A stretch of DNA of 64,000 nt from Amedibacterium intestinale (GTDB lineage Bacteria; Bacillota_I; Bacilli_A; Erysipelotrichales; Erysipelotrichaceae): positions 1,984,001 through 2,048,000 of the forward strand of contig NZ_AP019711.1 of the NCBI RefSeq assembly GCF_010537335.1, given 5' to 3'. The notes under the pieces are model-generated. The model saw only the letters and a program-made list of their open reading frames with translations, made no database searches and was not told where the DNA came from. Shown in pieces: positions 22,521 through 31,279 of this stretch. Position 1 is the first letter of the stretch. The number at the start of each line of letters is the position of its first letter. The position numbers and the translations under genes were made by a program.

Positions 22521-22655
22521 TTATAGTCCTAGCAGATTCAATTTATAAATTAAATCTCTAAGTTTATCATTTTCAATAAACATTATCATATAGATAGGCA
22601 AATACATATTACACTTTTCCAACCATTTTTATAAAATTTTATGCACTTTTCCAAC
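22521..22655 (-). mobile_element. Possible IS21-type remnant
   Basis: CACTTTTCCAAC occurs twice (22612-22623 and 22644-22655), reading GTTGGAAAAGTG on the minus strand, like the repeats near IS21-family ends. Below it a 22-codon frame (22589-22521) contains NDKLRDLIYKLNLLGL, which resembles the start of IstB helper ATPases, and then stops. The rest of 22376-22877 shows no gene. The assignment is tentative. Confidence 0.35.
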
Positions 22656-22877
22656 TTCAAAGAAAATTTTAAGTGTCTTTTTTATATAATATCGTATTTT
22701 ATTTAGTTTGATATATTTCTTAAAACTTTTGCAGTTATAAAGTTTGTTATTCGAAAGTTGATTTAACTAATTCTTATTTTCTACTTTGAGAAGAATATAA
22801 TAATGTATTCCAAAAGATTGATCACTGATTTAAACATATTATGAAAAATAGTGAAGTAGTTAACCTCACTATTTTAT

Positions 22878-22949
22878 CTATATACTGAGTACAATGACGA
22901 CAATCAAAAGAAGGATAAATAGAATAAATAACAAGTTTCTTTTTTTCAT
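22878..22949 (-). CDS. 23-residue membrane peptide coupled to the glycosyltransferase
   Basis: The frame starts MKKRNLLFILFILLL and consists of a basic tip and one hydrophobic helix ending in serine-isoleucine. Its ATG overlaps the glycosyltransferase stop in an ATGA, and AAAGGAG lies eight bases upstream inside the preceding gene. A real start site and tight coupling favour translation. It may be a membrane partner of the synthase. An upstream in-frame ATG two codons earlier is too near the ribosome site. Confidence 0.55.
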   Translation of the reverse strand: MKKRNLLFILFILLLIVVIVLSI

Positions 22950-24214
22950 TTCCATTGCTCCTTTCTGTGAAATAAACGAATACAATATCCATGTAAAGAA
23001 GAAATACTTTGTATAAACTGAAAAAATAATAGAAATCCAACAAATCCTGAGATAGAGTTTTGAAACTCTATATGAAGCTTTTTTTGATATAAATACATCG
23101 TTGCATATAAAAGGATACAAAAGATAATTGTAAATAAAGTTAAAAATCCAATAAAATAGTAATAACCTAAAAAAGCAAGTATAACTCCTGGAATAAATCC
23201 AAATAAAAAAGCTAGATCTAAATAAATTACCGATAGATTGATAGTGGTGAAAAATTTTGGATAAAATCCTGTTTGTTTCCATGGCGGAATAAAGCTAAGT
23301 CCTTCAATCATACCAATTGCCCAGCGTTTACGCTGATTATACAATCCATCAAAAGTAGCTGGAACTTTTGTATAGCCTACCGCAGATGGTTCATAAGTAG
23401 AGGCTAGCTTTTTGTTTAATATTTCATAGGTTAATACAATGTCTTCACCCATTACATCTTTCCACCCGTTCATACTTTTTACAACAGCAGTCTTATAGGC
23501 ACTAAAAGCTCCTTGTGCGACAAGAGTAGAATGATAAGAGCCTTGAAATCTTTTTACAGATGCAATACTTAAAAGATAATCATAAGTTTGTATCTTTGAT
23601 ATAAAAGAGTCATTTGTGTTTTTAACAAATAAATTTGCCGCAACACATGCACTTTTTTTATATACAATGTGATTCATAATATTTTGTACAGCATGTTTTT
23701 CTAGACAGGTATCCGCATCTACAGTAAGAAAATAATTTGTATTAACGAAACGTAAACCATGATTTAAAGCCTTTGATTTTCCTAATTCTTTACAAAATGT
23801 ATACTCTAAAGTACATTGACAAGGAACATCTTTTCTCATTGAACATACCATTTCTTTTGTTTTATCTGTAGAGGCATTGTCCACAACAATCACTCGTATA
23901 TGACCAAGATATTTTTGGTTAAGAATACTCTGTATGGTTTCTTTTATATTAACTTCTTCATTATGATCACATAAAAGAAGGGTTATATCTTCATCAGTAT
24001 TTGGATAGTGTTTCATTTTTTGGTTTAACAGATTAGAAAAAAACATGGTATTCATTAAAAAACCAGGCAACAACGCAATACCGATAATTACCCACCATAC
24101 ATAAATTACAGGTAGTTCATCACTTATTTCTCTTCCCCATATAAGTGCAAAATATAAAGAAAAGAAAAACCAGCAAAGCCCATAACCTATAGAAAGAATA
24201 AATTTTATATTCAC
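22946..24214 (-). CDS. Processive family 2 membrane glycosyltransferase
   Basis: 422 residues from a GTG at 24214 that has GGAGGG six bases before it. Two membrane helices come first, then a GT2 domain with VVDNAST, the metal site VDADTC, the GED base and the processive-enzyme motif NQRKRW, followed by about four membrane helices. This layout is that of PgaC, hyaluronan or cellulose-like synthases. No deacetylase, export or c-di-GMP gene is adjacent, so the polymer cannot be named. A 23-residue membrane peptide follows with overlapping codons. Confidence 0.87.
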   Translation of the reverse strand: MNIKFILSIGYGLCWFFFSLYFALIWGREISDELPVIYVWWVIIGIALLPGFLMNTMFFSNLLNQKMKHYPNTDEDITLLLCDHNEEVNIKETIQSILNQKYLGHIRVIVVDNASTDKTKEMVCSMRKDVPCQCTLEYTFCKELGKSKALNHGLRFVNTNYFLTVDADTCLEKHAVQNIMNHIVYKKSACVAANLFVKNTNDSFISKIQTYDYLLSIASVKRFQGSYHSTLVAQGAFSAYKTAVVKSMNGWKDVMGEDIVLTYEILNKKLASTYEPSAVGYTKVPATFDGLYNQRKRWAIGMIEGLSFIPPWKQTGFYPKFFTTINLSVIYLDLAFLFGFIPGVILAFLGYYYFIGFLTLFTIIFCILLYATMYLYQKKLHIEFQNSISGFVGFLLFFQFIQSISSLHGYCIRLFHRKEQWK

Positions 24215-24571
24215 TTTATCCCTCCCTTGTTTCAATATATGCAAAAGAAAAAAAGGAGAAAAGGTGTATGTACAGTATTCAAGAAATAAACATATAAAGT
24301 TTAAGTGAAGTAAACATGCTCCAGGAAAAGTAATTCTAATTTTTATTTGTTAGATAGATAGAGTTTATTTTCTAAAAAAAGTAACTTTAATTGTTTTTTT
24401 TGTAGATATTTTTGTATTTTTACCTATTTGTTTCGTATAAGTTAGTGAACAGGGTAAATGTATGCCCTGTATATCACGATATCGGTATAGACAAACAATA
24501 TTCATGTTTTTATAATGAAGATGAATATGTATCATCTTCCGATATCCGTAAAAAAAGAAAGGAAATAGGTG
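24215..24571. other. Non-coding gap with a structured leader
   Basis: The divergent gap between the glycosyltransferase and the Rpn gene holds no credible gene. Its right part is structured: a hairpin ACAGGG/CCCTGT at 24449-24470, an outer stem GATATCGG (24478-24485) with CCGATATC (24539-24546), and nested inside it GAAGATGA (24517-24524) with TCATCTTC (24532-24539). The stems end 12 bases before the AAAGGAAA site of the Rpn gene, so this may be a regulatory RNA leader. Confidence 0.5.
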
Positions 24572-25591
24572 ATGCGTATGTCAAATCTGGATATTTTATC
24601 CAGGGATTTCTGGAAGGACAACAAGCGTTTTGCGGATTTATTCAACACGGTCTTATACGAAGGAAAACAGGTCATTCTTCCTGAAAAACTGATGGAGGCA
24701 GACAGCAATCTGTCAGGAAGCATTCAGACAAAAAAGAAGGAAGATGTCTTTGTTGAAAGAAGGGCAGATCTAATTAGAAAGTTTGCAGGGGACAGTGAAT
24801 ATGCGATCTTCCTGCTGGAAAACCAAAGCCACATCCATTATGGGATGCCTTTGCGGGTAATGATGTACGATGCCTTAGGGTATCGTGAAGAATGTGCAAA
24901 GAAGAAAAGAGAAAATAAAGGAAATGCAGTTTATGCAAACAGGGATGAATTCCTGTCAGGAATGCGAAAAGAAGAGAGAATCCATCCTGTATTTACTCTG
25001 GTGGTATACTATGGGGAAAAGCCATGGGATGGACCAAGAAGATTAAAAGACATGATGGTGGATATGCCAAAATGGATGGAGAAAAGCTTCAGCGACTATT
25101 CTATGAACCTGCTGGAAATACGGTCAAGTGAACATACATTTCAAAACGAGGATGTAAGCAAGCTTGTTTATATGATCCAGCACATCTACAGAAAACAGAT
25201 AGAAGAGATGAAAAAAGAATGTGCAGATGTGTATGTAAAAAAAGATGTCATAAAGCTGGCAGGAGTTATAACAGAAAATGAAGAAATCATAAAGTATGCG
25301 GAAGAACACAAAGAAGAGGAGGTACTAAATATGTGTGAAGCAACGAAACAGTGGGAAGAGGAAATTGGAAGAAGAAACACAAACAATATCATCAACATGA
25401 TGGGAGTAAGAAAAGAAGGAGAAGAAAACCTAGCACCGGAAGAAGCAATTGAAAGATTAAAACTAAAAGAAAAAACAGAAGGTGAAGAAAATGGAGAACA
25501 CAACAAATCAATAGAAATAGCAGAGAAAATGAAAGAAAAAGGATATTCTACAAAAGAAATAGAAGAACTAACAGGAATCCTTCTACATTAG
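24572..25591 (+). CDS. Rpn-family recombination-promoting nuclease / putative transposase
   Basis: About 339 residues. The PD-(D/E)XK nuclease core is in the N-terminal half: DFWKDNKRFADLFN, then ERRADLIRKF and YAIFLLENQSHIHYGMPLR, where the acidic and E-x-Q residues of the Rpn active site lie. FTLVVYYGEKPWDGP follows. The C-terminal half is a variable helical region rich in Glu and Lys. Rpn proteins cut DNA and stimulate recombination and may act in defence. Codon use in the first half looks more GC-rich than in the neighbours. Confidence 0.85.
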   Translation: MRMSNLDILSRDFWKDNKRFADLFNTVLYEGKQVILPEKLMEADSNLSGSIQTKKKEDVFVERRADLIRKFAGDSEYAIFLLENQSHIHYGMPLRVMMYDALGYREECAKKKRENKGNAVYANRDEFLSGMRKEERIHPVFTLVVYYGEKPWDGPRRLKDMMVDMPKWMEKSFSDYSMNLLEIRSSEHTFQNEDVSKLVYMIQHIYRKQIEEMKKECADVYVKKDVIKLAGVITENEEIIKYAEEHKEEEVLNMCEATKQWEEEIGRRNTNNIINMMGVRKEGEENLAPEEAIERLKLKEKTEGEENGEHNKSIEIAEKMKEKGYSTKEIEELTGILLH

Positions 25592-25690
25592 AGTTACATA
25601 TAATTTCTTTTCTATGATTTTATACTTCTAAGAATAGTTAAATAAAATGAATTGAATTTTATGAACGCAAAGGTATATGTACTAAAAAGT

Positions 25691-25726
25691 AAGGAGCTAT
25701 TGGATTGATTAGCCATATAGCTCCTT
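25691..25726. terminator. Stem-loop between the Rpn and GH13-like genes
   Basis: AAGGAGCTAT and ATAGCTCCTT form ten pairs between two convergent genes. The T-runs on either side are short, so termination strength is uncertain. Confidence 0.6.
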
Positions 25727-25746
25727 TATGATAATGTTTTGTGTAT

Positions 25747-27744
25747 TTAGTTTTTTTCTATTTTTCTTTGAAACAATAAAAATTTAACTTCACCCGGTTG
25801 AAATTCTAGTGGTATGTTTCTAAATGTATCGAAAGAAACATCATGAACATAAGGGTCTTCTGTAGATAAAATCTGATGTACATCATTTAAGGAAAAAGGA
25901 AGTTCTGTGAAGAGATTTTCTGTATGAATCTGCAGGGATGTTACATTATGAATATTTGTATTGGCTACAACCATTAAAGCCGAATCATCTTTTATATATG
26001 TAAATCCCAAGGCCTCATCTTTTGGAGAAGAAAACCATACAGGGATACAATGTTCAGGTGTGCAATTCCATACATATTTCTGTCGCAGTTTTTCAGCAGG
26101 TTCCAAGATAGAGGCTAAAGCATTTAAATCAGAATTTCTGTAATCAAAAGCATAAGAATCCAGATAAGCCTGTTTTAAATATCTTGGATCATCTTTTGAT
26201 ACGGTATATAAGTATTTTGAATCTCCATATTCACTTAATTGAAGAGGCTGTGTTTCCATACATTCTGCACCATTCAACATAAATGGAATGGCATTTGGAA
26301 GAAAATGACTCATTACATGAAGTAAAATACTGAGCTTTTTACCTCCATCCATACAGCAGATTCGTCTTGCGTCTGTATATTCACCAGCCGCAAATACAGG
26401 ACAAGGATTTTGTTTTAAACGATAGGCAAACGTTTGAAAGCTTCGATTCCATATATCACTACTCTCATATCCGCTGCTTCCACTTATCGCATCAAATCCT
26501 TTTTCTATCCAAAGACTACAATTTTCTATTGTGTTTTCTTCTACGATCATCACAAAATCTTTATGATTTCTTTTTGCAGCTTTACAAATTTGTTTTTGCA
26601 GCTTTTCACTCAGTAAATAAGGTTTCTGCAGAAAGATACCATCAATATGGAAATTGTCTTTCATCCATATGATATTTTCACAAAGCATATCCCATAATTC
26701 CTGTATAGGCAGTTTTCCTGGATGAAGATCATTTCGAATTGTATCTTCACTCATATAAGGAATTTCTGTTGATATATGTTTTGGAATATGAGAAGAAGGT
26801 TTTTCATATAATCGAAAGAGGGTTGTATCATCATCACAAGGAATATTTGCGTTAATTTGATCAACGATAAAAGGTGCAACAGTGATATCATAAGCATCTT
26901 CTATTTCTTTTAAAGTAGAAAAACTATCTGTTTTTGGATATTTTCTGAACTGTGCAATATGCGATTTTACATCTTCACTTTGATAAAAATCTTTTAATGT
27001 ATATGTATGAGGAATCACATTGTTTGGCAGTGCACTGCATTCTGGAGCGTGATAATCTTTTAGATAATCTTTTTGAATCCAGTAAAACCATTCTGGATGT
27101 TTTTTGATATAAACATTTTCTCTTGCTAATTTTCCCGGGCAATATTCAAAAATAACACGCATCCCCATATAATGACATGCCTCTACAAAAGCTGCACACT
27201 GCTCTTTTGCATTCATATCAACCAAAGAATCCGCTAAGTTTTCATCAACAGATTGAAAATCATATACGGCTTCCTTGACTGGATATTTATGATGTCTAGA
27301 AGTTTTCCCAAGCTTTGCAACACTGGATAATAAAATGGTATTGATACCCATACGTTTTAAAAAGGGAAGCAGGATCATGCTTTTTAAAAATGTTCCATTA
27401 TCATGCATATGATAAAGATTATCTTGGCTGACATGTTCATCACGATCATGATCCCATGCGGAATGTGCACGTATATTCATTGCATAGATACTTGTATTTT
27501 TTAACCACTTTTCATTTTTATCCTCTAATTTCTTGGATTGATCTTCATTTTTTTCAAACATGGAATGCAAGGTATAGTTATAAAAACTATACGGATTAAC
27601 GATGATTTCTTTTGATTTTAAAACATGTGCAGATTTATATCCATACGTGTTCCAGGAGGAAGGAATTACATAATTATAAATATCTTTATGATGAAGTTCT
27701 TCCTGTTTTTCTAATGTCTCTAACAGACATTTTAAGTATTTCAT
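25747..27744 (-). CDS. GH13/GlgE-like protein with eroded catalytic motifs
   Basis: 665 residues from the ATG at 27744 (GGAGG site). The order of parts is that of alpha-amylase family, GlgE-like proteins: FLKRMGINTILLSS, GMRVIFEYCPGKLARE followed by KKHPEWFYW, a middle domain and a C-terminal beta domain. The four conserved GH13 regions are degraded. Region I lacks DxxxNH (EYCPGK), region II reads HIDGIFLQK so the R-x-D nucleophile is gone, region III has VEEN and region IV SGSSGYES has no HD pair. It probably binds rather than cleaves glucans. It is divergent from a binding lipoprotein gene. Confidence 0.72.
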   Translation of the reverse strand: MKYLKCLLETLEKQEELHHKDIYNYVIPSSWNTYGYKSAHVLKSKEIIVNPYSFYNYTLHSMFEKNEDQSKKLEDKNEKWLKNTSIYAMNIRAHSAWDHDRDEHVSQDNLYHMHDNGTFLKSMILLPFLKRMGINTILLSSVAKLGKTSRHHKYPVKEAVYDFQSVDENLADSLVDMNAKEQCAAFVEACHYMGMRVIFEYCPGKLARENVYIKKHPEWFYWIQKDYLKDYHAPECSALPNNVIPHTYTLKDFYQSEDVKSHIAQFRKYPKTDSFSTLKEIEDAYDITVAPFIVDQINANIPCDDDTTLFRLYEKPSSHIPKHISTEIPYMSEDTIRNDLHPGKLPIQELWDMLCENIIWMKDNFHIDGIFLQKPYLLSEKLQKQICKAAKRNHKDFVMIVEENTIENCSLWIEKGFDAISGSSGYESSDIWNRSFQTFAYRLKQNPCPVFAAGEYTDARRICCMDGGKKLSILLHVMSHFLPNAIPFMLNGAECMETQPLQLSEYGDSKYLYTVSKDDPRYLKQAYLDSYAFDYRNSDLNALASILEPAEKLRQKYVWNCTPEHCIPVWFSSPKDEALGFTYIKDDSALMVVANTNIHNVTSLQIHTENLFTELPFSLNDVHQILSTEDPYVHDVSFDTFRNIPLEFQPGEVKFLLFQRKIEKN

Positions 27745-27899
27745 AATGAGAACCTCCAATACTATTTAACATGTATAGTATATCATATTTACATCGATAA
27801 ACTGTATATTTCTATAAAAAGTAAGCGATAACACGATTTCACTGTTCGACAAATTTGATAAATATCTTTTTGTATACTCAAAAGCAGGAGAGATGAAAA

Positions 27900-29066
27900 T
27901 TGAAAAAGAAACTTCTGCTTATACTTATGTTTATGTACTTGGCTTCTGGTTGTACAGCAGCTACGAAAATAGAAAAGCTTCCTATGGAGGACAATGGAAG
28001 AATCATTGTTGAAGTGGAGAATGAAGATTATGCGTTAAAATTAAAAGAGTTATGGAACAAAAGATATCCAAATAAACAGAGTGCGATTATATTTCGTATT
28101 TCTCCATACATGCCGCATAAAGAATTGGATGCAGATATTATATGGACAAATGATTTGGAAGCTTTACAACTAACATCAAAATTACAAAACATACCAATAC
28201 AGGAAGAATATAAAATAGAAAAACATCTAGTAAGAAAAGAACTAGAACATATATTTGTGCCTGTTTGCGCAAAGGGAAAACTTTTTCTTTATAATGAACA
28301 AACTTTACATGAGAAAGGGAAAAAGATAGAGGATTTAGAAAGCTTTGAATCTATGATGGAGAATCATATTTCTTATTATCACAGTCATGATTTAGATTAT
28401 ATATATCCATTTATTAAAGATGGTTTTATCATGCAGGATAAAAGAAAACAAGAAAATTATCCAGACAAAGAAATATTCAGTGTACAGATAGATCATTATA
28501 AAAAGCTGTATCACGATGCACATTTTATGGACGATATTTACTTGCAGCCTAACTTCTTTTTCGATGATACCTATCCATGTGGATTGTTTGACAGTGAAGT
28601 ATCTATCGAAAATACAATACCATATAAACAGCAAAAACTTCATTATATGCCAATGCCCACATGGAATGATCAGCAACTTCATCCTGCTTGTGTAACCTAT
28701 GGATTTGCGGTAAATAAGAAAAGTAAATATTCTGGGTTAGCGCAGGCGTTTCTAGAATTAGTAAAAAGCAAAGAAGGTATCCAGGCATTAGCGGATAGTC
28801 AAGTTTCTGTTCCTTTAATAAAAGAAGAGGATTTTGATGACTTTTATATTTTTGACCATACAAGAAAAGAAAAAATACTTGCGATGAATGCATCAGAGCT
28901 TTATCCATTGATACAATTAAGGAATACGAATAAAAATTTGTATTCTATTTTACAGAATGTAGATATTACAGGCATTTTACAAAACTATATTTGTTCAAAG
29001 CAATCATCTCTTCATGTATATGAAGAAATTTATGAGCATATGCAACATTTTTTAGATGATTCTTAA
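27900..29066 (+). CDS. Extracellular solute-binding lipoprotein, sugar-type
   Basis: 388 residues, TTG start with an AGGAG site. A lipoprotein signal (MKKKLLLILMFMYLASGC) puts the lipid-modified cysteine at residue 18. The body looks like a divergent family 1 binding protein: DADIIWTNDLEALQ, VPVCAKGKLFLYNE and the closing MPMPTWNDQ with YGFAVNKKSKYSGLAQAFLELV. Such proteins feed ABC sugar importers, but no permease or ATPase is nearby. With the GH13-like gene diverging from it, a maltodextrin sensing or binding role is possible. Confidence 0.7.
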   Translation: MKKKLLLILMFMYLASGCTAATKIEKLPMEDNGRIIVEVENEDYALKLKELWNKRYPNKQSAIIFRISPYMPHKELDADIIWTNDLEALQLTSKLQNIPIQEEYKIEKHLVRKELEHIFVPVCAKGKLFLYNEQTLHEKGKKIEDLESFESMMENHISYYHSHDLDYIYPFIKDGFIMQDKRKQENYPDKEIFSVQIDHYKKLYHDAHFMDDIYLQPNFFFDDTYPCGLFDSEVSIENTIPYKQQKLHYMPMPTWNDQQLHPACVTYGFAVNKKSKYSGLAQAFLELVKSKEGIQALADSQVSVPLIKEEDFDDFYIFDHTRKEKILAMNASELYPLIQLRNTNKNLYSILQNVDITGILQNYICSKQSSLHVYEEIYEHMQHFLDDS

Positions 29067-29759
29067 TTACAGGTTTCTTAAATCTTGTTGAATAGAAGTT
29101 TTATGGATGGTTTGTATATCCTTTCTTTTTAATACTTTGGCAGGACAGCCAGCAACCACACAGTTTTCTTCTACATCTTCTAATACTACAGCACCCGCAC
29201 CAACAACGGCGTGTTTTCCAATATGCACCCCTTCTAAAATAACAGCATTTGCCCCAATCATAACATCATCTTCGATAATAACAGGTTTGGCACTGGCAGG
29301 TTCTATTACACCAGCAATTACACTGCCTGCCCCTATATGACATCTTTTTTTGATAATGGCTCTGCCACCTACGACCGCATTCATATCAATCATCGTATCT
29401 TCTCCAATACTGGCCCCGATATTAATGACAGCTCCCATCATAACGACAACATGTTCTCCTATATCTACCTTGTCTCGAAGAATAGCACCAGGTTCTATTC
29501 TTGCATGACAAGATAAAGGATTAAAAAGATCACAGGCAGAATAGCGACAGGAGGATTCCACATGATATTGTATAATATATTCCTTATTTTTCTCTAAAAC
29601 AGGATGAATATCTTCCCAGTCTCCAAAGATAATCTTATCTTGTATTCCATATATTTCTGTATTTGGAAAATCTACAGGCTGTTTTGTTTTTATATATATA
29701 CATACTGGAGTTTTCTTTTTTGCATTTTTTAAATAGGCAATGATATCTTTAGATTCCAT
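29067..29759 (-). CDS. dapH: Tetrahydrodipicolinate N-acetyltransferase
   Basis: 230 residues from the ATG at 29759, six bases after AAAGGAG. The C-terminal half is a left-handed beta helix with hexapeptide repeats: ARIEPGAILRDKVDIG, GAVINIGASIGEDTMID, IGANAVILEGVHIGKH and VVAGCPAKVL. The N-terminal part is the DapH alpha-helical domain. The enzyme acetylates tetrahydrodipicolinate in the acetyl branch of diaminopimelate and lysine synthesis. The start lies inside the end of dapF, an 11-base overlap. Confidence 0.95.
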   Translation of the reverse strand: MESKDIIAYLKNAKKKTPVCIYIKTKQPVDFPNTEIYGIQDKIIFGDWEDIHPVLEKNKEYIIQYHVESSCRYSACDLFNPLSCHARIEPGAILRDKVDIGEHVVVMMGAVINIGASIGEDTMIDMNAVVGGRAIIKKRCHIGAGSVIAGVIEPASAKPVIIEDDVMIGANAVILEGVHIGKHAVVGAGAVVLEDVEENCVVAGCPAKVLKRKDIQTIHKTSIQQDLRNL

Positions 29760-30561
29760 CATATACTCCTTTCGCAATTCTAGAAGCACTTCCAACCATA
29801 TGGATATGTTCTTCTTCTAAAAAAACTCCCAATTCCCCTTTCAAAAATAAAATATTCATCATGGAGGAAGTGTTTTTAAATCGATGCGAAGCCGCAAAGG
29901 CAGCACAAGCACCACTGCCACAAGACAAACTTAATCCAACACCTCTTTCATACGTACGAACAGCAAGGGTAGAGGTATTTATAATTTGTACAAAGTCTAC
30001 ATTTGTGCCATCCTGAAATAAAGGATGATGACAAATTTGTTCTCCCCAATCCATAATGTTATCTTCTTGTAAACGATCTACAAAAATAACGGTATGTGTG
30101 TTTGTCATAAAAAAACTATAACCTTTTAGTACCGTTCCATCTTTCATAAGAAAAGGATAAGGAAGGCGATATAAATCTTTGCGAACACCTATTGCATCCG
30201 CATCATATAAAGGAATTCCCATATTCACATTTACCATAAAGGGATCAAGTGAAAGAATCTGTATAGGAATTTTTTGTTTCCCACATGTTAAATCATAAGA
30301 AGTATCTCTGCATATTCCTTCATCATAACAGTATTTCGCATAGCATCGTATGCCATTTCCACACATTTGCGCATAAGAGCCATCCGCGTTATAAATTTCC
30401 ATTGATAATTCATCAGAAAGAATAATACCATCTGCCCCAATGCCAAAATGACGATCACATAACTTTTTCGTTAATCTATAGATATCTTGATTCTTTACCT
30501 CTTTTTTATTCAAAATAAGAAAATCATTTCCAAGTCCATGATATTTATAAAATGTAAGCAT
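29749..30561 (-). CDS. dapF: Diaminopimelate epimerase
   Basis: 270 residues. The two catalytic cysteines lie in AQMCGNGIRCYAKY and SLSCGSGACAAF, and the N-terminal FYKYHGLGNDFLIL is diagnostic. It converts LL- to meso-diaminopimelate, the cross-linking amino acid of the wall and the precursor of lysine. It heads a two-gene operon with dapH. An M20 deacetylase of the same pathway is encoded 0.7 kb away on the other strand. Confidence 0.97.
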   Translation of the reverse strand: MLTFYKYHGLGNDFLILNKKEVKNQDIYRLTKKLCDRHFGIGADGIILSDELSMEIYNADGSYAQMCGNGIRCYAKYCYDEGICRDTSYDLTCGKQKIPIQILSLDPFMVNVNMGIPLYDADAIGVRKDLYRLPYPFLMKDGTVLKGYSFFMTNTHTVIFVDRLQEDNIMDWGEQICHHPLFQDGTNVDFVQIINTSTLAVRTYERGVGLSLSCGSGACAAFAASHRFKNTSSMMNILFLKGELGVFLEEEHIHMVGSASRIAKGVYDGI

Positions 30562-30658
30562 ATTTCACCATCCCTAATAGGAACTATATGCATGATCTTT
30601 GAAAAGAATGTCTTTTCATATAAGAAAAGTTTCGATATAATGAACAACGGTGAAGTAT

Positions 30659-31147
30659 ATGATCATTAGAAATGCAGAAAAAAAGGATATAGAAAGAATT
30701 TTAGAAGTCTTTGCAAGTGCGAAAGCATATATGAGAAAAAATGGAAATACAAAACAGTGGGCAGACAGTTATCCGGATACGGAAACAATTTTAGAAGATA
30801 TAAAAGAAAAACAGTTTTATGTTATGGAAGAAGACAATTGTATTCATGGAGTGTTTGCATTTATTATCGGAGAAGATCCAACTTATCGCATCATTGAAAA
30901 TGGAGAATGGAAAAGTGATACCCTGTATGGTACAATTCATCGTTTAGCAAGCACAGGCTACACAAAAAATGTTTTCCATGAAGTCATGAACTTCTGTTTA
31001 CAAAAAATTTCTCATATACGTGCAGATACACATGAAGATAATCTTATTATGCAGAATCTATTATTAAAAGAAGGATTTGAAGAATGTGGGATTATCTATG
31101 TCAGAGATCATACCCCAAGAAAAGCTTACCAGTATATAAAAGGATAA
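30659..31147 (+). CDS. GNAT-family N-acetyltransferase
   Basis: 162 residues from the ATG at 30659, giving the usual MIIRNAEKKDIERIL start; a GTG three codons earlier has no site. The later ADTHEDNLIMQNLLLKEGFEECGIIYV is the standard GNAT C-terminal motif. A tryptophan-containing TKQWADSYPD segment near residue 35 is seen in a subgroup of unknown substrate. It lies between dapF and the M20 gene but is not clearly in their operon. Confidence 0.88.
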   Translation: MIIRNAEKKDIERILEVFASAKAYMRKNGNTKQWADSYPDTETILEDIKEKQFYVMEEDNCIHGVFAFIIGEDPTYRIIENGEWKSDTLYGTIHRLASTGYTKNVFHEVMNFCLQKISHIRADTHEDNLIMQNLLLKEGFEECGIIYVRDHTPRKAYQYIKG

Positions 31148-31279
31148 GCTTTTTCTATATAAAGACTTTTAACATCTTTTTTATCGTCTTTCTACTTATC
31201 ATATATTTATATAAGTAATTTAAGAGCAGGAAATACGTAATTTTATTCATGTTATAGAAGAAGAAACATATTCTATAGT

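Noticed and set aside
24412-24684. 90-codon frame over the Rpn leader
   Set aside because: It crosses the hairpins and the real Rpn start in another frame and has no ribosome site.
27391-28908. Minus-strand frames within the binding-lipoprotein gene
   Set aside because: They are shadows of a gene with a clear lipoprotein signal and binding-protein pattern.
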